Assembly (NCBI GenBank): GCA_963765725.1 | Contig: CAVXXI010000003.1 | Location: 1-64,000, forward strand | Source: DASQEH01 sp963765725 | GTDB lineage: Bacteria > Actinomycetota > Actinomycetes > Propionibacteriales > Nocardioidaceae | Length of the DNA: 64,000 nucleotides | Direction: 5' to 3' | Shown: piece after piece, positions 25,752 through 34,274 of the stretch | How the letters are laid out: each line of letters starts with the position of its first letter | Numbering within the stretch: the stretch's first letter is position 1 | Notes under the pieces: generated by a model | The model's database searches: none | Told to the model about the DNA's origin: nothing | The model's input: only the letters and a program-made list of their open reading frames with translations | Program-made: the position numbers and the translations under genes

Positions 25752-27395
25752 GTGAACGACGTGGCGGTGTCCACAACGGTGCGTACCGTCGCGGCGACTC
25801 TCGCCACCGTCGCGGCCGTGGTGCTCGTGGAGTTCGCCCTCGTCGGTCCCAACGAGATCGCGCGCCTCACCCCGGCCGACTTCCTGCGCATCCCCGTCGA
25901 CGGCCTGGTCGCGGCGGCCGTCGTGCTCGCCCTACCGGGCCGCGCGAGGCTGCTCCCAGCTGCCGCCATCGGGGTGCTGCTCGGCCTGCTGACGGTCCTG
26001 AAGATCGTCGACATGGGCTTCTACGTCTTCCTCGACAGACCGTTCAACCCGACTTCGGACTGGAGCTACTTCCGATCCGCCTCAGACCTGCTCAGCCTGG
26101 CGCTCGGCCGGCGAGACGCGAACGTGTTCGTCGTCGCCGCCGTCGTGCTCGCGACGCTGGTCATGGTCTTCGTCCCGCTGTCGGTGCTCTGGCTCACGCG
26201 CGTCGCATCACGCCACCGCGCCGCCTCCCTACGCCTCCTCGCGGCCCTCGGCGCGGTCGCTCTGGTCGCGGCCGGAGTCGGGGTTCATGTCGGCTCGAGC
26301 CAGGCAATCGCCTCGACCGACGCTGCGGGGATGCTCGTAGAGGAGGTACACCAGATCCGCGCCGGTTTCGACGACAGACAGACGCTCATGAGAGAGGCCG
26401 CCGACGACCCGTTCCGCACCACGCCGCGCGCCGACCTCTTGACGCGCCTGCGGGGCAAGGACGTCGTGATCGCATTCGTGGAGAGCTACGGGAAGGTCGC
26501 CGTTCAGGGCTCGTCGTTCTCCCCCCGAGTCGATGCACTGCTGCGCAACGGGTCCCGGAGGTTGCAGGCGGCGGGGTTCGCCTCCCGCAGCGCCTTCCTC
26601 ACTTCACCGACGTTCGGCGGCATCAGCTGGCTGGCGCACTCGACGCTGCAGTCGGGGCTCTGGATCGACAACCAGCACACGTACGACGACCTGGTGACGA
26701 CTCCGCGGTTCACGCTGAGCGACGCCTTCATGCGAGCCGGCTGGCGTACCGTCGCCGACGTGCCGTCGAACGAGAAGGACTGGCCCGAGGGAAGGTCGTT
26801 CTACCACTACGACCAGATCTACGACGACCACAACGTCGGGTACCACGGCCCGAGCTTCAGCTACGCCTCCATGCCCGACCAGTACACACTCTCGGCGCTC
26901 CAGCGCCTCGAGCTCGCACCCTCCGACCGAACTCCGGTGATGGCCGAGGTCGACCTCGTGTCCAGCCACATCCCGTGGGCGCCGCTACCCCGAATGGTGG
27001 ACTGGGGCAAGGTCGGCGACGGCTCGATCTTCGACGCCATGCCCGCGCAGGGACAGTCGCCTACCTGGGTGTGGCGGAGTGCGGACCGCGTGCGCGCCGC
27101 CTACGGGCACTCCGTCGAGTACTCCCTGCGGAGCCTGATGTCGTTCGTGCGCACCTATCCGGACAAGAACCTCGTCCTGATCGTGCTTGGAGACCACCAG
27201 CCCTCCACGATGGTCACCGGCCAGGGACCTAGTCACCAGGTCCCGGTCAGCGTGATCGCCCACGACCCGGCCGTGATGCGGAGCATCTCGGGTTGGCACT
27301 GGCAGAGCGGCATGCTCCCGGGTGCGAACGCCCCGGTGTGGCCGATGAGCTCCTTCCGGGACCGGTTCCTGACCGCCTTCGACGCCATGCACTGA
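25752..27395 (+). CDS. membrane sulfatase / LTA synthase-like phosphoglycerol transferase family
   Basis: From GTG 25752 the protein of 547 residues has about four membrane helices in the first 190 residues (TVAATLATVAAVVLVEFALV, then VLLGLLTVLKIVDMGFYVFL). An alkaline-phosphatase-superfamily domain follows, with DVVIAFVESYGKVAVQG (metal ligand Glu), FLTSPTFGGISWLAHSTLQS (Ser/Thr nucleophile region) and LVLIVLGDHQPSTMVTG (Asp-His metal ligands). This is the layout of LTA synthase and related phosphoethanolamine or phosphoglycerol transferases. The GTG 25620 upstream in frame would add 44 unconserved residues. It is divergent from the YbhN gene; a functional link with that cluster is possible but unproven. 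Confidence 0.75.
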   Translation: MNDVAVSTTVRTVAATLATVAAVVLVEFALVGPNEIARLTPADFLRIPVDGLVAAAVVLALPGRARLLPAAAIGVLLGLLTVLKIVDMGFYVFLDRPFNPTSDWSYFRSASDLLSLALGRRDANVFVVAAVVLATLVMVFVPLSVLWLTRVASRHRAASLRLLAALGAVALVAAGVGVHVGSSQAIASTDAAGMLVEEVHQIRAGFDDRQTLMREAADDPFRTTPRADLLTRLRGKDVVIAFVESYGKVAVQGSSFSPRVDALLRNGSRRLQAAGFASRSAFLTSPTFGGISWLAHSTLQSGLWIDNQHTYDDLVTTPRFTLSDAFMRAGWRTVADVPSNEKDWPEGRSFYHYDQIYDDHNVGYHGPSFSYASMPDQYTLSALQRLELAPSDRTPVMAEVDLVSSHIPWAPLPRMVDWGKVGDGSIFDAMPAQGQSPTWVWRSADRVRAAYGHSVEYSLRSLMSFVRTYPDKNLVLIVLGDHQPSTMVTGQGPSHQVPVSVIAHDPAVMRSISGWHWQSGMLPGANAPVWPMSSFRDRFLTAFDAMH

Positions 27396-27432
27396 CCGGC
27401 CCTACAGTGGCCGCCCGACTGGAGGGCGGCGC

Positions 27433-27477
27433 ATGATGGTCAGGGCAGTGGTGTTCGACATCGCAGTGCTCGAGTAG
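27433..27477 (+). pseudogene. 5' stub of a HAD-family hydrolase gene
   Basis: ATG 27433 with a GGAGGG ribosome site encodes only MMVRAVVFDIAVLE before TAG at 27475. The VVFDI-x-VLE start is the first strand of HAD phosphatases with its nucleophile Asp. The stop directly after it and the convergent nucleotidyltransferase end at 27487 suggest that a HAD gene was cut by a deletion, leaving the translation start behind. This rests on 14 residues only. Confidence 0.35.
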
Positions 27478-27486
27478 GTCGCGGCG

Positions 27487-28020
27487 TCACCGGTACTCCT
27501 CGGGTAACGCGACGCCGAACCGTTCGCACAGCAGCGGCACGTCGTGGCGGTCGACGGGACGCGGGTCGTATCCGGTGTGCCAGCGGATCGACCACAGCGG
27601 GGCATCGCACCGTACGCCTACGCCGCCTATGACTCCTCGCCCGTCGAGCGCACCCGCCGGGAAGTGTTCGCCGGCCGTCGCACTGCCGTAGTGCCAGCCA
27701 CCGTCCGCAAGCAGCTCGTAGAAGTGAAGGTCCACCCGAAGCGTGCCGCCGTTGTGCAGCACGAAGTTCCACGGGCGGTCTCCGGGCCACGGGAACACCC
27801 TGTCCAGCCCGATCGACGCGAACGCGGCGAACAGCGACTCGGCATCTGTCGCCGGTACCCACAGATCCAGGTCGGAGTGCTCGCGCGTCTGCGTCCCCAG
27901 CAGAGCGTCGACCGCCCAGCCGCCCCCCACGCAGGGGTCCACGCCCTGGTCGCCGAGGACGGCGATCAGCGTCGTCGCCGACCCCGCACTCATCACGTGA
28001 CGGTCCCCCCGCAGCGTCAT
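27487..28020 (-). CDS. LinA/AadA-like nucleotidyltransferase family protein
   Basis: The 177-residue protein has the minimal nucleotidyltransferase core: CVGGGWAVDALLGTQTREH and SDLDLWV supply the GG-W and the DxD metal-binding Asp pair, and RVDLHFYEL the third carboxylate. This pattern is shared with lincosamide nucleotidyltransferase LinA and its many chromosomal relatives. The substrate is unknown and resistance is not implied. ATG 28020 is given; ATG 27993 has a stronger ribosome site (GGGGGGA) and may be used. It stands between a HAD stub and a PLDc_N gene on the minus strand. Confidence 0.7.
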   Translation of the reverse strand: MTLRGDRHVMSAGSATTLIAVLGDQGVDPCVGGGWAVDALLGTQTREHSDLDLWVPATDAESLFAAFASIGLDRVFPWPGDRPWNFVLHNGGTLRVDLHFYELLADGGWHYGSATAGEHFPAGALDGRGVIGGVGVRCDAPLWSIRWHTGYDPRPVDRHDVPLLCERFGVALPEEYR

Positions 28021-28097
28021 ACGTCCGTCTCACCCCTGAACACGAGAAGAGGCCGCGGCCACCGAGACGGGCGGTCAGCCGCCGGCGAGCGGTACGC

Positions 28098-28310
28098 TCA
28101 GCGACGCCCGAAGGCGAAGTACGCGAGCGGCCCGAACGGCTGGACGACACAGGCAGCGACCCAGAGGGCCTTCGGGCCCCGGACGCCCGCCGACGGACGC
28201 CTCGCCAGATCGCGCAGCACCCGGAAAGTCATGACGGCCTCGGCCACGCCGCCACCGATGATCAGCCGTTGCTGGAACGGCTGCAGGTCGGACCACTTCT
28301 TCTTCGCCAT
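28098..28310 (-). CDS. PLDc_N domain small membrane protein
   Basis: The 70-residue protein has MAKKKWSDLQPFQQRLIIGG at the N-terminus, then a hydrophobic stretch and KALWVAACVVQPFGPLAYFAFGRR. The WxxACVVQPFGPLAYF pattern is the PLD-nuclease N-terminal (PLDc_N) motif, a two-helix membrane unit found as stand-alone small proteins in actinobacteria. Its role is unknown. It is divergent from the glucoamylase gene, whose promoter must lie in the 178-base gap. Confidence 0.75.
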   Translation of the reverse strand: MAKKKWSDLQPFQQRLIIGGGVAEAVMTFRVLRDLARRPSAGVRGPKALWVAACVVQPFGPLAYFAFGRR

Positions 28311-28488
28311 GGATCGACGCTACCTCTCGACTCCCCGCGTCGCCCGTCGGAGCGGCGCAGCCCCAACCCCGGACCCGGTCCCCGAGCAGGTGCCTCTCGG
28401 GCACTTCACGAACCGGCGGGTTTCGTGGGAGGGTACCCCAGCGAGTCGGTCCCTGCGCCTGCCCGGACCCGTCAGTGAAGGAGCTCCC

Positions 28489-30693
28489 ATGAGTGTCGAC
28501 ACGATGCTGCGAGCGGGTCGGCCGGCGCTCGTGGCGGCAGTGGTCTCGGTCCTGCTCCCGGCGGCGTCCCTGGTGTCGTCCGCGGGCGCTTCCGCAGCGC
28601 ACGCCGGGGTCCAGGCGCCGACGGCGCCTGGCGCACCGGGTGCAGCCGCGACGTGGACCAACGGGGCGAAGACCGGCTTCGGCACGGCGCGCGGGCTGCG
28701 CAGCCGCGTCTGGTACACCGTCCAGGCGGGCCGGGCCACCGAGATGTTCTACCCCCGCATCGATACCCCGAGCGTGCGGGACTCCCAGCTGGTGGTGTCC
28801 GACGGCCGTACGTTCACCGATCGTGAGGACCGTGACACCAGGCACCGGACGCAGGTACTCGCCGGACGTGGCCTCACGTACCGAGTGGTCAATACGGCGA
28901 AGTCGGGGGACTACCGGATCACGAAGACATTCGTGACCGACCCGGCGCGCTCGACGGTGCTGGAGCACGTGGTGTTCCGGTCGCTCACCGGCGAGCCGTA
29001 CCAGGTCTACCTCCTGCACGATCCCGCCCTGGGGGACGACGGCACCGACGACACCGGGCGCGGTCGGGGCGCGACCCTGCTCGCGAGCCAGCCCGGGATG
29101 GGATCGGCGGTGGCGACGAAGCCCGCCCTGACCCGGGTGTCGAGTGGGTATCTGGGCACCAGCGACGGGTGGACCGACCTCCGCGCGGACCACCACATGG
29201 ACTGGTCGTACGTGGCTCCCCGGCCCGGCAACGTGGTTCAGACCGGTGAGACGTCGCTGTCCGGACTGCCCGGTCACCGCGACCTCACCGTGGCCGTCGG
29301 CTTCGGCTCGACGGCCGCGCAGGCGAGCCGGACGGCGCACGCGTCGCTGTCGGCCGGTTTCGCATCGACGGCCGCCTCCTACGCCTCCGGCTGGCGGCAC
29401 TACCTCGCCACCTTGCGGCCCGTTCCGCGGAGTGCGGCGCGGTGGCGCTCGCTGTGGCGGGTGTCCGCGATGGTGCTGGCAGCCAGCGAGGACAAGACCT
29501 ACCGGGGAGGCTTCGTCGCCGCGCCGGTGCGTCCGTGGGCGTGGGCCTTCGAGCTGCGCGACATCCCCGTGTACCACGCGGTCTGGTCACGTGACCTGTA
29601 CCAGATCGCCACCGGGCTGCTGGCCGACGGCGACGTGCGTGCGGCGAACCGGGCGATGAGCTACCTGTGGAACGTCCAGCAGCGACCGGACGGCTCGTTC
29701 CCGCAGAACTCGCGGCTGGACGGGACCCCGGTCTTCACCAGCCTGCAGATGGACGAGGTCGCCTTCCCGATCATCCTCGCCCACCAGCTGGGGCGGACCG
29801 GCAAGGCCGACTGGCGGCACGTACGGCTGTCGGCGAACTACCTCGCCGCTCACGGCCCCGCGACGGAGCAGGAGCGCTGGGAGAACGCGGCCGGCTACTC
29901 CCCGGCCACGATCGCCGCCGAGATCGCGGGGCTGGTCTGTGCCGCCGACATCGCCCGCGACAACGGCGCGCGCCATGCCGCGCACCGGTACCTCGCCCGC
30001 GCAGACGCGTGGCGGGCCAACCTCGACGCTGAGACGCTCACCACTACGGGGCCCCTGTCCAAGCGGCCCTACTTCCTGCGTATCAGCGCGACGGGTGACG
30101 CCAACGCCGGGACGAAGTTCCAGGTGTCGGACGGCGGCCCGCTCGTCGACGAGCGCCGCGTCGTCGACCCGAGCTTCCTCGAGCTGGTCCGGCTCGGGGT
30201 CCTGAGGGCGGACGATCCCCACATCCGGTCCACGCTCTCGGTGGTCGACCGGACGCTTCGCTTCGCCACGCCCAACGGCCCGTTCTGGCACCGCGCCTCG
30301 TACGACGGCTACGGGGAGAAGCGCGACGGCTCCCGCTGGGAGCCGACCGACGACGGTTCGCGCATCACGCTTGGACGCGGCTGGCCGCTCCTCACCGGGG
30401 AACGCGGAGAGTACCGTCTGGCGGCCGGCCGCAGTGCCCAGCTCTATCTCGACGCGATGGCCAAGTCGGCGGACAACTCGACGGGACTGATGTCCGAGCA
30501 GGTATGGGACCACCGTCGGCCCGTTGGGACGAGCCCTCGGTTCAAGCCGGGCGAAGGTACCTTCTCGGCGCGTCCGCTGGCCTGGACGCAGGCCCAGTTC
30601 CTGCGCCTGGCGCGGTCGATCGACGCCGGCCGGCCCATCGAGACGCCTCAGGTGGTCGCCTGCCGCTACCACAGTGAGCTGTGCCGCCGGTAG
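28489..30693 (+). CDS. secreted GH15 glucoamylase/glucodextranase-type protein
   Basis: The 734-residue protein starts at ATG 28489 behind GAAGGAG and has a signal peptide cut near SAGASAAHAG. Residues 45-315 form the beta-sandwich domain of bacterial glucoamylases (SRVWYTVQAGRATEMFYPRI). Residues 320-715 form the (alpha/alpha)6 barrel, with VYHAVWSRDLYQIATGLLA, the general acid in ATEQERWENAAGYSP and the catalytic base in GLMSEQVWD. The enzyme releases glucose from the non-reducing ends of alpha-1,4- or alpha-1,6-glucans outside the cell. It is complete and stands alone, with no transporter beside it. Confidence 0.9.
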   Translation: MSVDTMLRAGRPALVAAVVSVLLPAASLVSSAGASAAHAGVQAPTAPGAPGAAATWTNGAKTGFGTARGLRSRVWYTVQAGRATEMFYPRIDTPSVRDSQLVVSDGRTFTDREDRDTRHRTQVLAGRGLTYRVVNTAKSGDYRITKTFVTDPARSTVLEHVVFRSLTGEPYQVYLLHDPALGDDGTDDTGRGRGATLLASQPGMGSAVATKPALTRVSSGYLGTSDGWTDLRADHHMDWSYVAPRPGNVVQTGETSLSGLPGHRDLTVAVGFGSTAAQASRTAHASLSAGFASTAASYASGWRHYLATLRPVPRSAARWRSLWRVSAMVLAASEDKTYRGGFVAAPVRPWAWAFELRDIPVYHAVWSRDLYQIATGLLADGDVRAANRAMSYLWNVQQRPDGSFPQNSRLDGTPVFTSLQMDEVAFPIILAHQLGRTGKADWRHVRLSANYLAAHGPATEQERWENAAGYSPATIAAEIAGLVCAADIARDNGARHAAHRYLARADAWRANLDAETLTTTGPLSKRPYFLRISATGDANAGTKFQVSDGGPLVDERRVVDPSFLELVRLGVLRADDPHIRSTLSVVDRTLRFATPNGPFWHRASYDGYGEKRDGSRWEPTDDGSRITLGRGWPLLTGERGEYRLAAGRSAQLYLDAMAKSADNSTGLMSEQVWDHRRPVGTSPRFKPGEGTFSARPLAWTQAQFLRLARSIDAGRPIETPQVVACRYHSELCRR

Positions 30694-30821
30694 CCGTCTC
30701 CGCCTGTCTAACAGGGAAGTGACCGACTCATACAAGACGTGCATGCGTCGCCGGCGCTAGCGTGCGGCGTTCCGGGTCACGCCCCAGTGGCCTGACCGCG
30801 CACCTTAGGAGAAGGAGCCCC

Positions 30822-31241
30822 ATGCACGTCCAGTTCATCGCCAGCACCGCCGTGATCACGCAGGACCCCGCGGGGAGCAGGAAGCTCTACGTCGACGCGC
30901 TCGGGCTCCCGCTCGATCACGCCGAGGGCGACGAGTACTACCACAGCGACAGCATCGGCGGCAGCAAACACTTCGGTGTGTGGCCCTTGCAGCAGGCCGC
31001 CCAGGCCTGCTTCGGCACCGACGAATGGCCCTCCGACGTACGCTTACCACAGGCGAGTATCGAGTTCGAGCTCGCGGACGCCGATGCCGTCTCGGCTGCT
31101 GCCGACGAGCTCGCCGGCAAGGGTTACGAGATGCTCCACCAGGCGCGCACCGAGCCCTGGGGCCAGATCGTCTGCCGCTTCCTGTCCGACGAGGGCCTCG
31201 TCATCGGTATGTCGTACGCGCCCTGGATGCACGAGGCCTGA
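30822..31241 (+). CDS. VOC/glyoxalase-like protein
   Basis: The 139-residue protein starts at ATG 30822 after AGGAGAAGGAG. It has the two beta-alpha-beta-beta units of the VOC fold: AVITQDPAGSRKLYVDALGL and later VSAAADELAGKGYEMLHQAR, ending FLSDEGLVIGMSYAPWMHE. Catalytic metal ligands of true glyoxalase I are not all present, so it may bind a small molecule without metal chemistry. It is downstream of the glucoamylase but 128 bases away, and is convergent with the AraC regulator. Confidence 0.75.
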   Translation: MHVQFIASTAVITQDPAGSRKLYVDALGLPLDHAEGDEYYHSDSIGGSKHFGVWPLQQAAQACFGTDEWPSDVRLPQASIEFELADADAVSAAADELAGKGYEMLHQARTEPWGQIVCRFLSDEGLVIGMSYAPWMHEA

Positions 31242-31274
31242 GCTCTCGCGCCACGGTGGCGGACCTTGCGTAGG

Positions 31275-32057
31275 TCATGCCGTCCAGTCTCCTGCGAGCG
31301 GATGGCTGACCGCGCGCCGAAGGGCACCCGCAGTGAGGCCGGTGAGCTCGCCCACGTCGCGGCTCAGGTGACTCTGGTCGACGTAGCCCGCGGCCACGGC
31401 CTGCTCGGCAAGGGGCGAGACCGTGTCGGTGGACAGCTGCTCCATGAACCGCTGGAAGCGCATGATCCGGCGCAGCGTGCGCGGCGGATACCCGAACGCG
31501 GCCAGGCACCGTCTTCGCAGCTGCCGCTCGCCCACACCGAGGGCCTGACCGTCGACGCGGTCCACTGCCGAGAACAGCGCGCGAAGGCGACCTGCCGGCC
31601 GGTCAACGCGGCGGGAGGCGGAGTGGCGCAGAACGGCATCCTCGACCAGAGCGCACACCTGGGCCGGAGCTTCGGTCTCCCTGAGTCGATCAGTCAGGTC
31701 GCGGCCCTCGCGCCCCCACAGCTCGGCGACGTCGACCCGGCCGTCAAGCAGGGCGGTGGCGGGCACATGCAGTACGGCGCCGACAGCGCCGGGAGCCAGC
31801 TGGAAGCCGATCACCCGCCCCTCGGGCAGCTGCTCGACGACAGGGCCCGTGTCGGGCCCGGCCGCCACGAGCCGCCCGCCGGCGAACACGAGGTCGACGG
31901 CCGCGTCGGGCAGGACGCGCAGCGACCCGGCAGAACGCGGTACCGACGTGGCCCAGACGCAGGTCAGGACAGACGCGAGCCCCCGATGGCGTGGCGGCCG
32001 ACGGCGCACTGGACTGGACGGCGCCAGCAGCTGTCCGGCCGGTAGCGACGAGAGCAC
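31275..32057 (-). CDS. AraC family transcriptional regulator
   Basis: From GTG 32057 the protein has 260 residues. The N-terminal part (RVLPDAAVDLVFAGGRLVAA, VIGFQLAPGAVGAVL) is the cupin-like sensor of one AraC subgroup. The C-terminal part has VGERQLRRRCLAAFGYPPRTL and ISRDVGELTG-type HTH features (AAGYVDQSHLSRDVGELTG), the two AraC helix-turn-helices. Longer frames reach into the 22-bp repeat array B and are not credible starts. The array lies between this gene and the divergent GAF-ANTAR gene, exactly where the two promoters should be. Confidence 0.8.
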   Translation of the reverse strand: MLSSLPAGQLLAPSSPVRRRPPRHRGLASVLTCVWATSVPRSAGSLRVLPDAAVDLVFAGGRLVAAGPDTGPVVEQLPEGRVIGFQLAPGAVGAVLHVPATALLDGRVDVAELWGREGRDLTDRLRETEAPAQVCALVEDAVLRHSASRRVDRPAGRLRALFSAVDRVDGQALGVGERQLRRRCLAAFGYPPRTLRRIMRFQRFMEQLSTDTVSPLAEQAVAAGYVDQSHLSRDVGELTGLTAGALRRAVSHPLAGDWTA

Positions 32058-32105
32058 AACGTCATGATGCCAGGCCCGCCCGGCCCCTGGCGCACGGGAC
32101 ATCTG

Positions 32106-32193
32106 CGCCCACTCGACCGGACTTCTGCGCCCACTCGAGCCGACATCTGCGCCCACTCGGGCCGACTTTTGCGCCCACTCGACGGGACACCAT
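32106..32193. repeat. 22-bp tandem repeat array B (3 full units plus edges)
   Basis: Full units run 32106-32127, 32128-32149 and 32150-32171, with a diverged fourth unit at 32172-32193 and a 15-base partial unit before 32106. The plus-strand core CCCACTCGACCGGACTT varies at the CGACC/CGAGC/CGGGC positions. It has the same orientation as arrays A and E. Unlike them it lies in a divergent promoter gap (AraC on the left, GAF-ANTAR on the right). Confidence 0.85.
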
Positions 32194-32202
32194 ACTGGCT
32201 GA

Positions 32203-32901
32203 GTGACTCAACCCGACCTGAGCGAACGGATCGCCGCGGCCGCCCGCACCCTGAGCTCCGAACGCGACGTGCAGCACACCCTGGCGGCGTCGGTGGGATT
32301 GGCCACCGAGCTGATCGAGGGGTGTGACGAAGCCGGCGTGTCGATCGTCCACCGGCATCGTGCGATCGAGACGCCGGCCTCGACCAGCGAGCTGGTCGAG
32401 AGGGGCGACAAGCTCCAGTACGAGTTCCAGGAGGGCCCGTGCCTGGACGCCATCTGGGACCAGGAGACCGTGAACAGCCCCGACCTCGCCTCGGAGGTGC
32501 GCTGGCCGGTATGGGGACCACGGGTGGTCGATGAGCTCGGAGTGCGCAGCATGCTGTGTTTCCGGCTGTTCACCGCCGCCGACACGCTAGGTGCGTTGAA
32601 CCTGTACTCGCGGCGAGCCGGCGCGTTCACGGAGGACGACGCCATCGATGGTCTGGCCCTCGCGGCCCATGTGGCGGTGGCCCTGGTCTCCGCAACGGAA
32701 ATCGAGGGGCTGAATGCCGCGGCCGTCAACCGCACGGTCATCGGCCAGGCACAGGGCATCTTGATGGAGCGCTACGACATCGACTCCGAGCGGGCCTTCT
32801 CGCTGTTGCGCCGCGTGTCGCAGGACAGCAACCAACGGCTGCGCTGGATCGCAGCAGAGCTGGTCCGGACGCGGAAGGTGCCTGGCGTCGGCGCCGAGTA
32901 G
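32203..32901 (+). CDS. GAF-ANTAR transcription antiterminator
   Basis: From GTG 32203 the 232-residue protein has a GAF domain (residues about 15-160: CDEAGVSIVHRHRAIETPAS, LQYEFQEGPCLDAI, GVRSMLCFRLFT) and a C-terminal ANTAR domain (NRTVIGQAQGILMERYDIDS, AFSLLRRVSQDSNQRLRWIA). ANTAR domains bind paired RNA hairpins and prevent premature termination. GAF signals are not identified. The gene starts nine bases after repeat array B. It is the only intact one on this strand; two others lie at 34.8-35.9 kb. Confidence 0.85.
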   Translation: MTQPDLSERIAAAARTLSSERDVQHTLAASVGLATELIEGCDEAGVSIVHRHRAIETPASTSELVERGDKLQYEFQEGPCLDAIWDQETVNSPDLASEVRWPVWGPRVVDELGVRSMLCFRLFTAADTLGALNLYSRRAGAFTEDDAIDGLALAAHVAVALVSATEIEGLNAAAVNRTVIGQAQGILMERYDIDSERAFSLLRRVSQDSNQRLRWIAAELVRTRKVPGVGAE

Positions 32902-32917
32902 CCCCGGGCTGGTCGGC

Positions 32918-34273
32918 TCAGAGAGGGTTGGGGACCCGGCAGGTGTCGCCGGCGCAACGCTCCAGAGCCGACAAGGCCGCGTGCAGCCGGCGTACCTCCG
33001 CAGGCCGGTCCTGGACCAGATTGGTCTCCTCGTGCGGGTCCAGGTCCCGGTCGAAGAGCAGTCGATGCCCGTCGGCGAACTCGGCGTACTTTCGGTTGCC
33101 GGTGACCAGGCCCCGCCACATCCACCCGCCGTCCACGCCGTTGTCACCGGCTTCGAGCAGGATCGTCCGGTCGTTGCCCTCATCGCCCAGGCGCGGATCG
33201 CTGATCCGCCCCAGCACCGACCTCCCGTCGAACGCGAAACCGGCGGGCACGCTGCCCTCTGCGCCGGCCATCCGCACGATGGTCGGCGCGAGATCCATCA
33301 TTCCCGCCAGCCCCGTGTGCCGATAGCCCTGGCGCACTCCCGGACCCCTGACGAAGCACGGGATCCGCACGGACTCCTCGTACGGATGGTCCTTGCCCGG
33401 GTGCAGGCCGTGCTCGCCGTACTGGAAGCCGTTGTCGGACACGACGATGACAAACGTGCGGTCGCGTTGACCGGTCTCGGTGAGTACCGACATCAGCGCG
33501 TCGATCTGGTCGTCGACGTCGGTGAGCGAGTCGCGGCGGCGCTGGATCAGCCAGCGCATCTCGGTGAGCCGCTCGTCGTTCCAGAACCGCTCGATGTCAG
33601 TACCTTCGGGCAGGGTGGGCCCGTTGTAGGCGTTGCGGTAACGGCCGCGCACGAACGGCCCGTTTCCCATGCCGCCCGGCTGTCGTGCCGGGACCCGTCC
33701 GACGGCGTCGGGCGTGAGGGGCGGCGCGTCGACCCGCTCGCGCGGGTGTCCGCCGTGCGGGGACACGAAGCTCACCCACTGGAACCAGGGTCGGTCGGCG
33801 TGGCTCCGGATGAAGTGCTGGGCCCGCAGCGAGTACGCCAGGTTGGAGTGCAGCCGCAGTCGCACGACCCGGCCGTTGTCGTTGATCTGGCTGTGCTCGT
33901 AGTCGTAGGTCCTGCCGTGCCCGGGCACCATCCAGTTGTCCCACCCCGGCGGGATGCGGTCGGTCACCCGGACGCCGTTGATGTACTTGCCGACGAGGCT
34001 GGTCGTGTAACCGGCGGCGTGCAGCCACACCGGCAGCGTCTGGGCCGCGCGAAGCCCGTGGACACCGATCCGGTTGTTGATAACGCCCGTGTTGTGCGGG
34101 TACTGGCCGGTGACGAGCGTCGACCTGTTCGGTGCGCAGAGCGGACCTGGGGCGTAGAAGCGCGTGAGCTGCGTGCCCTGGGCGCCGATCCGTTCGTGCA
34201 GGTGTCTCATATGGTCGAAGTCGTCGACTCGGGCGTCGTCCGTCATGACGACGAGGACGTTGGGACTCGCCAC
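32918..34273 (-). CDS. sulfatase (arylsulfatase family, Cys type)
   Basis: The 451-residue protein starts MASPNVLVVMTDDARVDDFD (metal Asp pair). PLCAPNRSTLVTGQ has the CxPxR motif whose Cys is oxidised to formylglycine. HPGKDHPYEESVRIPCFVRG and VIVVSDNGFQYGEHGL carry the later metal and sulfate ligands. It hydrolyses sulfate esters once activated by a formylglycine-generating enzyme, not present in the window. No signal peptide is visible, which is unusual for a sulfatase acting on polymers. The gene directly follows, by one base, a small unknown protein, so the two are cotranscribed. Confidence 0.85.
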   Translation of the reverse strand: MASPNVLVVMTDDARVDDFDHMRHLHERIGAQGTQLTRFYAPGPLCAPNRSTLVTGQYPHNTGVINNRIGVHGLRAAQTLPVWLHAAGYTTSLVGKYINGVRVTDRIPPGWDNWMVPGHGRTYDYEHSQINDNGRVVRLRLHSNLAYSLRAQHFIRSHADRPWFQWVSFVSPHGGHPRERVDAPPLTPDAVGRVPARQPGGMGNGPFVRGRYRNAYNGPTLPEGTDIERFWNDERLTEMRWLIQRRRDSLTDVDDQIDALMSVLTETGQRDRTFVIVVSDNGFQYGEHGLHPGKDHPYEESVRIPCFVRGPGVRQGYRHTGLAGMMDLAPTIVRMAGAEGSVPAGFAFDGRSVLGRISDPRLGDEGNDRTILLEAGDNGVDGGWMWRGLVTGNRKYAEFADGHRLLFDRDLDPHEETNLVQDRPAEVRRLHAALSALERCAGDTCRVPNPL

Positions 34274-34274
34274 G

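Noticed and set aside
28075..29577. 500-codon minus-strand frame opposite the glucoamylase
   Set aside because: Shadow frame; the plus strand has signal peptide, GH15 motifs and ribosome site.
32058..32156. Longer AraC protein starting in array B
   Set aside because: The added residues come from the repeat and are not conserved; GTG 32057 fits the family length.
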